Shown here: positions 1 through 8,194 of the stretch, piece after piece
Layout: every line of letters starts with the position of its first letter
Numbering within the stretch: position 1 is the stretch's first letter
Source of the DNA: Lachnospiraceae bacterium
GTDB taxonomy: Bacteria > Bacillota > Clostridia > Lachnospirales > Lachnospiraceae
Assembly: GCA_019420465.1 (NCBI GenBank)
Contig: JAHZHB010000041.1
Coordinates: forward strand, 1 to 15,509
DNA length: 15,509 nucleotides
Reading direction: 5' to 3'
The notes under the pieces: model-generated
Told to the model about the DNA's origin: nothing
What the model saw: only the letters and a program-made list of their open reading frames with translations
Database searches by the model: none
Position numbers and translations under genes: made by a program

Positions 1-40
1 AAGGTACAAATGAACTGTCGGCTGTTTTCACAGCATGAAA

Positions 41-68
41 ATTATACCACAGAAAGTCAGATTGTCAA
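41..68 (-). promoter_or_regulatory. Near-consensus sigma-A promoter firing leftward out of the window
   Basis: On the minus strand there is a perfect -35 TTGACA (68-63), a 16-bp spacer and a perfect -10 TATAAT (46-41) preceded by TG, an extended -10. It begins 22 bp past the stop of the kinase-TIR gene, so it should drive a gene beyond position 1. A small hairpin (21-34, GCTGT/ACAGC with a 4-nt loop) would lie at the very 5' end of the transcript. It is the strongest promoter seen in the window. No terminator is visible between the kinase stop and this promoter. Confidence 0.8.
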
Positions 69-89
69 ATTAATTTATGATATTGACGC

Positions 90-3000
90 TCACTTTTCTA
101 TCATCCCCCTGATCTCTTCCAGCGTATGATACCTCACTCTCCCCACCGGATATACACCGTCATCCACAGCCGCATAATCACATAGCAGAAATTCCCCGGT
201 CATCCTGTCAAAGCCAACGACATCCTTCATATATTTTACGACTTTCAAGGTATCCTCCGCTATATCCACCAGATATCCACTGGACAGATTTCCGTAATAT
301 ACGGTATTTTTCTCCGGAAAACATAAAATCACCTCATGATTTTTTATCCCAGACGGATATATCGTATGATCCCATGTGATTTTTGACAGCTCTTTTCCTG
401 TTTTGTCATAAAGTGTCATCCCGTTTTTTGTTCCTGCTATGATTTGTTTCCCATTTTGTGTCAGACTGAGCGCCTGTATCTCATCCTCTGTTTCAATATC
501 GCATATACTTTCCCTGCTCAGCTGTCTGCAGGAAAATCCATATCCATTCTGCGTTATGTCAAGCACGATATCTTCGTTTTGCAGTATGCGATCATCTTCC
601 GGCAGCTTTTCCATAAATGTCTTTAATGACTCTGCCTGAACGTTTTCTTCTGTATAGCTCGCATCAAATTTATCGAGAGAATACTGTATAAGGGTATCGG
701 GCGCTGATGCACGCACTGCATAATACACACCTTCCGCATCACAAACATACTCCAGATCCGTCGGAAATCCCTGAACAGTCGCTACATTCTCCTCCTTGAT
801 GCTTTGGAGCACAACCAAGGAACCATTTTCCAGAACCAGCCGTAATCCCGATGTTTTCGTATTTTCCATTAAAAGAATTCCCGCATCAAACTGCTTTTTG
901 TTCAGCACTTCTCCGCTTGTCTCATCCAGGAAAAACAAGGTATTTCCGCTGGCCGTCACACAGACCTTTTTATTATCCATTTCTGTGCAATATACCTGCG
1001 GGGCACAGAGACTTTCAAAACTTTCTTCTGCATCCGTGCCTGTTTCATATCGCCACAATTCTTTTTTCTCAGTACAGTCATAGTTCGATACAGTAAGCTT
1101 CTTTTTTCCGATCATCTGAACCATCGACTCATTTGAGAGACTGTCACCAATATTTACTGCCCCGTCATAATCTGCCATGATAACACGACTGTCATCTACA
1201 AATGTTACCACCGTCGTCTGCGGACTCCCCCATGCATCTGCTTCTCCCATTTTCTGTACAGTAATCACATCTTTTGCAAGGTCAAAACAACATAAAACCC
1301 CTTCAAAACCATACGTTTCGTCAGCAGCATGTACAGTCCCCGTAACCGCAATATACCTTTCATCCGCAGCTATATCATGCCCAGCGCCCCATACGGGGAA
1401 ATCCCCGCCATGGAATACATGTCTGGATACCGTCTCCCCGTTTACCGCATTGATTGCTTCTATTACAACCTCTCCTGTTTTTTCCACTTCCTGCAGACTG
1501 TACACTGTCTTTTGGTCTTTGGAAAGCAGGACGGTATGTATTTCCTGTTCATCCGCATTTTCTTCCCGCTGCCATAGAATCTCCCCCGATGTGTAGTCAC
1601 AGCACAGCATCTCCTGTGCAGACCACAGTATATACTGGTGCTTTTCTTCCATCAGGCATGCCTTGTCTGCTTCATATGCGGCTTCTTTTCCTTCTATCTC
1701 CGAAGCCATGCTATTCGTTTCTGTATCCCATATGAGAAGTGCCTTGTCAGAAAACATAAACAGATATTTTCCATCCTTTGTCAGAAAGCAGTCCCTTATT
1801 TTTTTGTTCTCCGGCTCCTGAAATATACCTGTCGGAGCCAAAAGCATCTTAGCCTCTTCTGGTGTAACATAAAGATTTAGACACGTTATCAGAATCTGTT
1901 TCAGATCCGAATTCTGTTGTTCATCCTCCATAGAAAGTGCCATTGCTTCTTTTGCCAGCTGGATAGCCTCTGCATACGCATTTGCAGCATAGGCTTTCTC
2001 TGCCTGTTCTGTCAGAAGCGCAGACTGGCTTTTTATCTTTTCTTCCTGCTCTGCTACGATTTCTTCCGCCTGCCTGGCAATCTTTTGCTCCTGCCTGGCA
2101 ATCTGATTGGCTTTGACAGCAGCAAATACAGAAAATCCGGCCGTCACACCGAAAATCACCGTTGCAGCCACAAATGCTCTCTGCATGCTGTAGATACGGC
2201 TTCTCTGTTTCAATGCATCATATGTCGTTTCCAGAAGAGGGGCTGCGATTCTTAATTTTGCATCGCCATTTAGCTTTCTCACCGTTCCTGCGCTATCCTT
2301 TGCCCTTGCATCCGCAGCAAATAAGGTTTTTGCTGTCAGTCCATTTTCCGTCAGAGCTTCCGGATAGACATCTTCTGCCTCGCCCTCCGTCAGCACGGTA
2401 AGAATATGCGAACTGTCATGATACTTCAGAAATGCTCTGATTTCCTCATTGACCCATTTCGACTCTCTCGTCTTTTCTGAACAGAGCACAATAAGCCATC
2501 GGGAATTATCAAGAGCACGATGGATACGCTCTCCAAAATCTGCGCAGGAGGAAAGCTCTCCTTCATCCAGAAAAACTCTCCGTATTTTCCTTTTTGCAAA
2601 TATGCTGTCTTTATACCGTTCCAGCGCATTTCGCAGTGTTTTTGCCGCAAGGTTATCTTTCTCACTGTGCCTGTAACAGATAAAGGCATCATATGTCATC
2701 GCCGACAATGGATCTGCATGCGGCGTCAGAAGTACGATCATCTCTTCTATATCCTGCAGCATTTCATCCGCTGAATGGTAGCGACTCGACACATCTGTTT
2801 TCAATGCTTTAGCAAGAATCCTCTGCATTTTGTCAACCAGATGCCTCGGACAGCCTGTTTTTCTCAAAGCAAAGCGAGGAACATACCTTCCACTTTTGTT
2901 CGCCACAAGCTCCGCTGTCATATACCGATGGCCTGTAAGAAGCAAAAGCAGCAGACATCCTATGCTGTATATGTCGGCCTCTTTTCCCAGACGCAGATGG

Positions 3001-3779
3001 CCGTCATTCTTTAAAAGAATCTCCGGTGCCGAAAAGCCTTTTGTGGAATACACTACCCCGTCACGGATCTCTGCACAGCAGCCATCTTCCTGTATTTTTC
3101 GTGCAGAACCAAAATCAATCAGCGAGACCATATTGTCACTGGTATCCAGTACACCCTTTATAAAAACGTTGCCATCCTGAATATCCAGATGAAGAAACCC
3201 CGCCTGATGTACCTCACGGATGGCAAACAGCACCTGGCGGATGACAGAAAATGCATCAAATGCCCGCAGATGCTTTCGCACCTGCAGAATATGGTGTATC
3301 GACTCTCCTTTGGCAGATAACGATTCCATAACTGAAATCATATTGTGCACTTTCTGGAAAGCATTTTCCCCTTTTACAGAAACTTCTATATCCTGATAAG
3401 ACTCTATGACCGGTGTAAGGCGGAATGCATGTACATAGACCTGCCCTGATATTTCCTCCTCTTCTCTCTGCATCTGTTTTGCTCTCGCCAGAAACTCTGT
3501 TGCACCTGCCACAGACTCTGCATGATCCTTGGCAATATTCTCAGATGCGCATATCTCTCCCTTCGCATTTCGATGCAATGCAAACCTGTCTGACTCCGGA
3601 AAGCATTCTTTTATCGCATATTCGATGCGACTCTCCCTGTAACCGTCTTTATCCGGAAGCATACGAATAGCGGGGTAAAGTATACTTCCCCCGCCTTCGC
3701 CAATCGGTTCACCTGTGATCTTGTATATGATTCCCCCGGAAACCCGGAGCAAAGTCCCTGCATTAAGATAGCTTCTCAT
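90..3779 (-). CDS. Ser/Thr protein kinase - TIR - transmembrane - coiled-coil - beta-propeller protein (1229 aa)
   Basis: Residues ~17-350 form a eukaryotic-type Ser/Thr kinase: a glycine-rich loop near 27-31, AIKEC with Lys57, HLDIQDGN with catalytic Asp199 and Asn204, DFG at 222-224, APE at 251-253 and KEADIYSIG. The usual HRD is HLD. Residues ~362-470 are a TIR domain (YDAFICYR; RRVFLDEGELSS; WVNEEI), with Glu446 at the position of the catalytic glutamate of TIR NADases such as SARM1. The linker (AADARAK; LRIAAPLL) resembles the Firmicute TIR-TM-repeat family. One membrane helix (~535-556) is followed by a coiled coil (558-600), a TPR-like helix and about 570 residues of WD40/PQQ-like propeller strands (e.g. 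ALLIWDTETN). Kinase and TIR should be cytoplasmic; the propeller is probably extracytoplasmic. ATG start preceded by AAAGGA six bases upstream. All key kinase residues are present, so activity is expected. Substrate and trigger are unknown. Confidence 0.93.
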   Translation of the reverse strand: MRSYLNAGTLLRVSGGIIYKITGEPIGEGGGSILYPAIRMLPDKDGYRESRIEYAIKECFPESDRFALHRNAKGEICASENIAKDHAESVAGATEFLARAKQMQREEEEISGQVYVHAFRLTPVIESYQDIEVSVKGENAFQKVHNMISVMESLSAKGESIHHILQVRKHLRAFDAFSVIRQVLFAIREVHQAGFLHLDIQDGNVFIKGVLDTSDNMVSLIDFGSARKIQEDGCCAEIRDGVVYSTKGFSAPEILLKNDGHLRLGKEADIYSIGCLLLLLLTGHRYMTAELVANKSGRYVPRFALRKTGCPRHLVDKMQRILAKALKTDVSSRYHSADEMLQDIEEMIVLLTPHADPLSAMTYDAFICYRHSEKDNLAAKTLRNALERYKDSIFAKRKIRRVFLDEGELSSCADFGERIHRALDNSRWLIVLCSEKTRESKWVNEEIRAFLKYHDSSHILTVLTEGEAEDVYPEALTENGLTAKTLFAADARAKDSAGTVRKLNGDAKLRIAAPLLETTYDALKQRSRIYSMQRAFVAATVIFGVTAGFSVFAAVKANQIARQEQKIARQAEEIVAEQEEKIKSQSALLTEQAEKAYAANAYAEAIQLAKEAMALSMEDEQQNSDLKQILITCLNLYVTPEEAKMLLAPTGIFQEPENKKIRDCFLTKDGKYLFMFSDKALLIWDTETNSMASEIEGKEAAYEADKACLMEEKHQYILWSAQEMLCCDYTSGEILWQREENADEQEIHTVLLSKDQKTVYSLQEVEKTGEVVIEAINAVNGETVSRHVFHGGDFPVWGAGHDIAADERYIAVTGTVHAADETYGFEGVLCCFDLAKDVITVQKMGEADAWGSPQTTVVTFVDDSRVIMADYDGAVNIGDSLSNESMVQMIGKKKLTVSNYDCTEKKELWRYETGTDAEESFESLCAPQVYCTEMDNKKVCVTASGNTLFFLDETSGEVLNKKQFDAGILLMENTKTSGLRLVLENGSLVVLQSIKEENVATVQGFPTDLEYVCDAEGVYYAVRASAPDTLIQYSLDKFDASYTEENVQAESLKTFMEKLPEDDRILQNEDIVLDITQNGYGFSCRQLSRESICDIETEDEIQALSLTQNGKQIIAGTKNGMTLYDKTGKELSKITWDHTIYPSGIKNHEVILCFPEKNTVYYGNLSSGYLVDIAEDTLKVVKYMKDVVGFDRMTGEFLLCDYAAVDDGVYPVGRVRYHTLEEIRGMIEK

Positions 3780-3811
3780 AGCGAATCCTTTATCCTGTGT
3801 TTTATATTTTT

Positions 3812-3840
3812 AAGATAGCATATTCACAGTATACTGTAAA
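3812..3840 (-). promoter_or_regulatory. Promoter of the kinase-TIR gene
   Basis: Minus-strand -35 TTTACA (3840-3835), 17-bp spacer, -10 TATCTT (3817-3812). Initiation would be near 3805, giving a leader of about 25 nt before the ATG at 3779. The gene therefore probably has its own promoter and is not only read from the transglutaminase gene upstream, whose stop is at 3876. Confidence 0.6.
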
Positions 3841-3849
3841 TGCATATTC
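3818..3849. repeat. Palindrome ACAGTATACTGT between two GCATATTC direct repeats (candidate operator)
   Basis: A perfect 12-bp palindrome (3826-3837) covers part of the -35 and the upstream spacer of the kinase promoter. On the minus strand it extends to TTTACAGTATACTGTgAA, an 18-bp dyad with one mismatch. GCATATTC occurs at 3818-3825 and again at 3842-3849, 24 bp apart, flanking it. The placement would let a dimeric regulator block RNA polymerase. The palindrome is seen directly; the operator role is inferred. Confidence 0.5.
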
Positions 3850-3875
3850 CAGGTTCTTACAACGCAGAAGCTGCA

Positions 3876-5147
3876 TCATTTCTTCGGATTCAGATACATC
3901 ACCAGTGTTTTGCATGCCCCATTATATACATAACAATAACTGCCCTTATAGCCAACCTTCCCCATCAGGCGATTCAGTCTTTTACAGTTGTTTCCCGTCA
4001 GATCATATACTGCATTCATGAGTTCTGATTCAGAATCAAACTTTACGATCAGTGATCTATTCTTATTTTTGTACTGTTTCCGGAAAATAGATTTTACACT
4101 GTCATAGGAATACTGTTCTGCATTATATCCGTTAACATCACTGTAATTGGCACTGTATGTTCCGCTGGTATATTCATAGCTGGCAACCTCATTATTGTCA
4201 TAGCCGCGTCCGGAAATATAAGTGTATTCCACATAATGATCATCAAGAGCTAAAAGATCACTGTAATCCATTCCCATATAGCTGTAGTCGATAAAACTCT
4301 TTCCCTTCTTATTCTGCAGATCCGGATCTCCCCAGGTTACATCGATAAAGCAGTCTTTGGAATCCCAGTACATATAATTCCATACGTGGCTCTGATTTCC
4401 TGCAACCCCGACCTGATAACCAAGTCTTGACATGATATAGTCAAAGGCCATCGCATAGCCCGCACATACGGCGTCCTTTTCTACCAGAGCACCATAAATA
4501 TTCCGGATATTGGCTTTGGAAAGGCTGTGATCATATGTAACTCTTTTTACCAGATACTCATACACATACTTCGCTGCATCCCACGGAGAATCTGTTCCCT
4601 GGAGTTCTTTCTCGATTTTTTTATACACATGTTCTACATCTGTCCGCATAGTATCAACAGTATCTCGATCTGCATAATAGCAGAGACTGACAAGGCCATA
4701 ATCCTCATATTCCCGATAGTACCAGTTTGTTAACCAAAAATACTGAAAATCATTTGTTGCACTGAACTTATAAAGGTCATTTTCCAGTACATCATTTTTA
4801 AAATTATAAATAACCACTTTTTCTACACAGGATTCTATGGCCGTACAGATGGCCTGATAAATAACCTCATTATCATACTGACCATCGACCACTGCAATAC
4901 CGGGATATTTTTCCTCCAGCTCGTTGATACGTTCTGCTGTCATCGTCTCTGTAGTCTGTACAGAAATGGTATCATCCTCCGATGCTCCAAAAAGGAACGC
5001 CTCTACTTTCTGTTTGATATCTGTCACATGGATCTTGTCCATGAACGAATCTGCCTGCACCGGCTTTACGCCACCGGCAAGCACCATTGCTGCCAGAACT
5101 GTGGTTACGATACCTTTGCGAATACTGGTTTTCATACTCTTTTTCAT
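3876..5147 (-). CDS. Secreted transglutaminase-like (papain-fold) protein, 423 aa
   Basis: From the ATG at 5147 the protein opens with a signal peptide: basic MKKSMKTSIRKG, a hydrophobic core, and cleavage probably after VQA at residue 32. The transglutaminase-like core has Cys228 in DAVCAGYAMAFDYI, His254 in SHVWNYMYWD and Asp269 in CFIDVTWGDPD, the expected Cys-His-Asp order. The C-terminal third is rich in Tyr, Asn and Ser, with no sortase or choline-binding motif seen. A longer frame from a TTG at 5222 exists, but AGGCAGG lies just before 5147 and only this start puts the signal peptide at the N terminus. Bacterial members act as proteases, amidases or crosslinkers at the cell surface; the substrate here is unknown. 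It lies between the 139-aa gene and the kinase-TIR gene on the same strand, so it may act in the same pathway. Confidence 0.88.
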   Translation of the reverse strand: MKKSMKTSIRKGIVTTVLAAMVLAGGVKPVQADSFMDKIHVTDIKQKVEAFLFGASEDDTISVQTTETMTAERINELEEKYPGIAVVDGQYDNEVIYQAICTAIESCVEKVVIYNFKNDVLENDLYKFSATNDFQYFWLTNWYYREYEDYGLVSLCYYADRDTVDTMRTDVEHVYKKIEKELQGTDSPWDAAKYVYEYLVKRVTYDHSLSKANIRNIYGALVEKDAVCAGYAMAFDYIMSRLGYQVGVAGNQSHVWNYMYWDSKDCFIDVTWGDPDLQNKKGKSFIDYSYMGMDYSDLLALDDHYVEYTYISGRGYDNNEVASYEYTSGTYSANYSDVNGYNAEQYSYDSVKSIFRKQYKNKNRSLIVKFDSESELMNAVYDLTGNNCKRLNRLMGKVGYKGSYCYVYNGACKTLVMYLNPKK

Positions 5148-5253
5148 GTCTTTTACCTGCCTTTTTATCCTTTTTGTTTGCATCACGTTGTATCTTTCTG
5201 ATGTACTTAGGATAGCAGACAAAATTTTAGGTAGTTCCGACTAACTTCCAGTT

Positions 5254-5673
5254 TTATAACAGCAGACGCACCACCGTCTCCGGATCTCTTTTCTCCCGTT
5301 TATACTGTGTTCCAGTCCCAATCGCAGATATGATCTTTTCGGTTTCATCCCTTGTAAATCCCTGACGAATACAGCTTTGCCGCACACATACCTTCCATCC
5401 CCTGTATACACCGAAATTACAGGGTGCTTTCTTTCCTGTCAGACTTTCGTACCATGTGCTCATCAGATAATATATATATGTAAATCTATCCATCTCAGGT
5501 TTATCCCCGTTAAGACACGCACGTCTTAACTCCGGGGGAAAATTAGCATTGTGCCATCCATATGCACGGATATACGGTTCGCTTAATCGCACCCATTCTT
5601 CCAGTTTCTCTCCATTTCCCACGACACATCCCCTGTTTATCTCTGCGATTTGTTTTTTTATTTCTCGATGCAT
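5254..5673 (-). CDS. Protein of unknown function, 139 aa
   Basis: I do not recognise this family. The ATG at 5673 is preceded by a very strong AGGGAGGA site five bases upstream. The frame stays open for 51 more codons to a TTG at 5826, but that stretch has no ribosome site and contains a hairpin (5760-5791), so it is probably intergenic. The protein has several aromatic patches (YIRAYGWHNANFPPE; MDRFTYIYYLMSTWYESL) and a basic C-terminal half with Cys residues (KVCVRQSCIRQGF), with no signal peptide or membrane helix. It lies between the coiled-coil membrane protein and the transglutaminase gene (106-bp gap), which suggests a shared process. Real gene: fairly sure; function: none assignable. 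Confidence 0.65.
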   Translation of the reverse strand: MHREIKKQIAEINRGCVVGNGEKLEEWVRLSEPYIRAYGWHNANFPPELRRACLNGDKPEMDRFTYIYYLMSTWYESLTGKKAPCNFGVYRGWKVCVRQSCIRQGFTRDETEKIISAIGTGTQYKREKRDPETVVRLLL

Positions 5674-5759
5674 ATATTCCTCCCTGCAAATCAACTTGCC
5701 AACACCCCCTGCAAGTCCCACCTGTTCCAACAGCCCTTTTTCATATGCACAGCAATAGT

Positions 5760-5791
5760 AGAAATGCCCGGATAAACATCCAGGCATTTCT
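5760..5791 (-). terminator. Hairpin after the coiled-coil membrane protein gene
   Basis: Perfect 9-bp stem AGAAATGCC/GGCATTTCT (5760-5768 with 5783-5791), plus two further inner GC pairs after one mismatch and an 8-nt loop. It lies 36 bp past the stop of the 330-aa gene. On the minus strand the T tract is short (TTTCTACT), so termination would be partial; the plus-strand side is more pyrimidine-rich. It argues against coding function for the stretch above 5673. Confidence 0.45.
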
Positions 5792-5826
5792 CTGTTCTTC
5801 TCTTTCCATGCACTATATATCTGCAA

Positions 5827-6819
5827 TTAATACTGATTCACACGACCACAGGAAATAATCCCATCAACACGGTTTCTGAGCTCGAGCTCACGCTGCATCT
5901 GTTCCGTATTAAATCTTGTCAGTTCCGCATTGCACTCGATCCGTTCCAGCTGGCTGTTTGTAAGCGCAGCACTCCTTGAGAGCGACAGCAGATAATTTTC
6001 CGAATTATGAATCGAATTCTGCATACAATCCAGCTTATCATTTGATGCTTTCATAATGGTATACAATGTATTCTGACTGTATCTGATATTTTCCAGCTGA
6101 TAGCTGATACGATCCAGCTGAGTGATAATCTTATCCATTCTGGATTCCATATCAAAGATATTGTATGCACCTTCATGCCCTTCCAGCGTACTGCACTTTC
6201 CGGAATACAAATAATCATAGAAGGAACTTACAGCCACAAGATTTCTGTAAGACGGATAGATAACATTGTAGCTGTAGGCACGATTAAGATTTCTCTCCAT
6301 TTCTGCTTTTTTTGCCCGCATTTCTCCGAGCTGTTTACTCAGAACATCTGCCAGTTTCTTTTTTGCATTCACTTCTGCTGCGTTTCTGTTATATTTCTCC
6401 ATTTCCTGTTTATAGTATGCCCTCATTTTACTGTTTTTCTCTTTGGCTATCTTATTTTCACCTGATGCATTTACTGCTCTGACGATCAGTGCAATACCAC
6501 CAACGAAAGCCATTAATGGAGCACAGGCATCCATGAAAGAGCCTGTTCCAAACACAGATGTGGCTACAGAGGGAACAATTCCAAACACATCTGCAATAAT
6601 CAAACCAACACCTGTCACTGCAGAACCTCCAATAAACTCTTTAATCTCATTCATTTTTCCCATCTGTGGCTTTGTCATAACATAGGAGTTGCGAAGTCGT
6701 GCAATCTCAGACTGCAGTGTTTCGATAGCTTTTTCCTGACGGTATTTTACCTGCTCCATCTGTGCGATTGTGGAAATATACTGTTTTAAACTGTTGTTGC
6801 TTAATGTTGTGTTTGTCAT
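5827..6819 (-). CDS. Membrane-anchored coiled-coil protein of unknown function, 330 aa
   Basis: The layout is a helical coiled coil (~10-45), a hydrophobic stretch with two likely membrane helices around 62-115 (GVGLIIADVFGIV; MAFVGGIALIV), a long basic coiled coil (~120-180), a conserved-looking block (YPSYRNLVAVSSFYDYL; LEGHEGAYNIFDMESRMD) and a final coiled coil (~225-315). The Y-RNL / YL-SGKC-TLEG-GAYN pattern resembles uncharacterised Firmicute proteins I have no name for. The ATG at 6819 has AGGAGG six to seven bases upstream. Both coiled-coil parts should sit on the same side of the membrane if there are two helices, as for a scaffold or oligomeric sensor. It is the first gene of the leftward cluster that includes the kinase-TIR gene. 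No catalytic motif is visible. Confidence 0.82.
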   Translation of the reverse strand: MTNTTLSNNSLKQYISTIAQMEQVKYRQEKAIETLQSEIARLRNSYVMTKPQMGKMNEIKEFIGGSAVTGVGLIIADVFGIVPSVATSVFGTGSFMDACAPLMAFVGGIALIVRAVNASGENKIAKEKNSKMRAYYKQEMEKYNRNAAEVNAKKKLADVLSKQLGEMRAKKAEMERNLNRAYSYNVIYPSYRNLVAVSSFYDYLYSGKCSTLEGHEGAYNIFDMESRMDKIITQLDRISYQLENIRYSQNTLYTIMKASNDKLDCMQNSIHNSENYLLSLSRSAALTNSQLERIECNAELTRFNTEQMQRELELRNRVDGIISCGRVNQY

Positions 6820-6866
6820 AATAGACCTCCTGTACTTATCTCGTTGTTTGTTTTCTTGATGGTTTT

Positions 6867-6875
6867 ATACTATCA
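6867..6875 (-). promoter_or_regulatory. Candidate extended -10 for the leftward cluster
   Basis: Minus-strand TGATAGTAT (TG, one base, TAGTAT) ends about 48 bp before the ATG at 6819; no good -35 is seen, as is common for extended -10 promoters. The AACTGTAAAAA arm at 6880-6890 lies just upstream and could bind an activator or repressor. Tentative. Confidence 0.3.
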
Positions 6876-6879
6876 GGGG

Positions 6880-6975
6880 TTTTTACAGTTAGCCGTATTT
6901 AACTTCCAGACCGTGTAATGCAGTTACATATATCATCCTTTTCATTTTTCAATTATCACTTTACAACTGTAAAAA
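6880..6975. repeat. Inverted 11-mer TTTTTACAGTT/AACTGTAAAAA in the divergent control region
   Basis: TTTTTACAGTT (6880-6890) is repeated in inverted orientation as AACTGTAAAAA (6965-6975), 74 bp between. The right copy is also half of a local dyad TTTACA-AC-TGTAAA (6960-6973) that overlaps the rightward -35. The same TTTACAGT core occurs in the kinase promoter (minus strand, 3840-3833). Proposed as shared operator sites for the divergent genes. The remainder of the 238-bp gap is AT-rich, with nothing else recognised. Confidence 0.4.
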
Positions 6976-6988
6976 TTTCCTACATAAT
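6960..6988 (+). promoter_or_regulatory. Promoter of the 378-aa gene
   Basis: -35 TTTACA (6960-6965), 17-bp spacer, -10 CATAAT (6983-6988). Start near 6995 gives a leader of about 60 nt before the ATG at 7058. The dyad TTTACAACTGTAAA covers the -35 and the first spacer bases, matching the geometry at the kinase promoter. Confidence 0.55.
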
Positions 6989-7057
6989 TTACTTTGTAAC
7001 CTGCTTTTTCCCATTTAGCTTTAATAATGAACATCACTCACATTTGAGGTCATACAC

Positions 7058-8194
7058 ATGCTGACTCTTTCAGACTATACCATGCCCCATTCCGTCTGGA
7101 TCGGGATATATACATACGTAAAAGATCATCCTGCACTGTACCAGGATATGCTGTCAGATACATTTACCGAAGACGAACTCTTAAAAGCATTAAAAAAACA
7201 GGCCCAAAGCCTGTTTCTGCCAAAAGAATATGATGCTTTCCGTAAATCTATCACAGCGCTTCAGAAAGGAAAGGCTGTCTCCCTGAAAAGAGAAAATATC
7301 TTTCGCCTTTTCTTTGCCCTGCACCTGAGCACAGATACGGAAGCCCAGGATCTTTTGCTCAATTATTTACACCAGAGCGAGCTTTCTGCGCGCTCTCTTG
7401 ATGAATTTATTATCATAGCAGCTCTGAAGCTGCAGCTTAGCTGGAATGAAACCCGCATGGTACGTGAAAAATACGCTGCTGCAATCGCCGCACAGCCCTT
7501 TTCTCCTGCAGAGATTGCCGAAGGACAGACTGCAGAAGTGTATTACTCCGTGATCTGTGACAAACTGCATTCCTCAGACGATCTGATGGATTATCTGGAT
7601 ACGTCTGAGAATCTGGCTTTTTTTGCCAAAACCTGCAATACCCAGTATCTGGCACTGTTTCATGATGTAGACCTGCAGACACTGTATACCGGCACTGCCA
7701 AACAGTGCATTCGTCTCTTTACAGATTACGGCGATCCAGAACCGGAAACCATGCGAAGCTATTATGCATCCCTCTATCCAATATCCGAGGAACAGATATT
7801 TTCGCTTTCCTGCCTTTTTCCGAATGTGTTCATGAGCTATGACTCCTTCTGTCAGTTTGTACAGCGAAAAAAACCGGTAAATATATCTTCGGGGCTTTTT
7901 CTTCTGAGTCTGCTTGCAAAGCTGCGCACTGATGATGAAGAAGCCATGGAAGATTTCTATGTGGATTTTCTGGATCGTGATGAATTCACGGATATGCTTA
8001 ATGATATTTTGACTTACTTTGGTTTTCCTGTGCTGCAACCGGATCTGGATCCTTTTGAACGACTTGTATTATATACCTATAACGAATGTCTGGATATGCA
8101 CCCGGATATTACGAACAGCGAGTTTCAGGATGAGTTTCTGGATATGCTCTGGACTCATCTGGAAGATCTGGCTGCGCAGTATGCACTTCCATGA
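7058..8194 (+). CDS. All-helical protein of unknown function, 378 aa
   Basis: The only confident plus-strand gene, diverging from the membrane coiled-coil gene. The ATG has GAGGT about 8 bases upstream. The sequence is soluble, acidic and predicted almost wholly helical, without signal peptide or membrane helix. The segment around residues 75-130 (LKRENIFRLFFALHLS; LLLNYLHQSELSARSLDEF) has the rhythm of helical scaffold domains that follow HTH or receptor modules, but no DNA-binding helix is evident. The C-terminal ~80 residues are strongly acidic (TDDEEAMEDFYVDFLDRDEF). I cannot name a family. Its divergent promoter carries the same TTTACAGT-type dyad as the kinase promoter, so an adaptor, regulator or effector of that system is a reasonable guess. 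It converges on the phosphoesterase gene with a 24-bp gap. Confidence 0.8.
   Translation: MLTLSDYTMPHSVWIGIYTYVKDHPALYQDMLSDTFTEDELLKALKKQAQSLFLPKEYDAFRKSITALQKGKAVSLKRENIFRLFFALHLSTDTEAQDLLLNYLHQSELSARSLDEFIIIAALKLQLSWNETRMVREKYAAAIAAQPFSPAEIAEGQTAEVYYSVICDKLHSSDDLMDYLDTSENLAFFAKTCNTQYLALFHDVDLQTLYTGTAKQCIRLFTDYGDPEPETMRSYYASLYPISEEQIFSLSCLFPNVFMSYDSFCQFVQRKKPVNISSGLFLLSLLAKLRTDDEEAMEDFYVDFLDRDEFTDMLNDILTYFGFPVLQPDLDPFERLVLYTYNECLDMHPDITNSEFQDEFLDMLWTHLEDLAAQYALP

Noticed and set aside
2010..2110. Repetitive sequence in the kinase-TIR gene as a DNA repeat element
   Set aside because: It simply encodes the Gln/Glu/Ala-rich coiled coil with similar heptads.
5148..5222. 25-residue N-terminal extension of the transglutaminase-like protein from a TTG
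   Set aside because: It would bury the signal peptide, and no ribosome site precedes the TTG.
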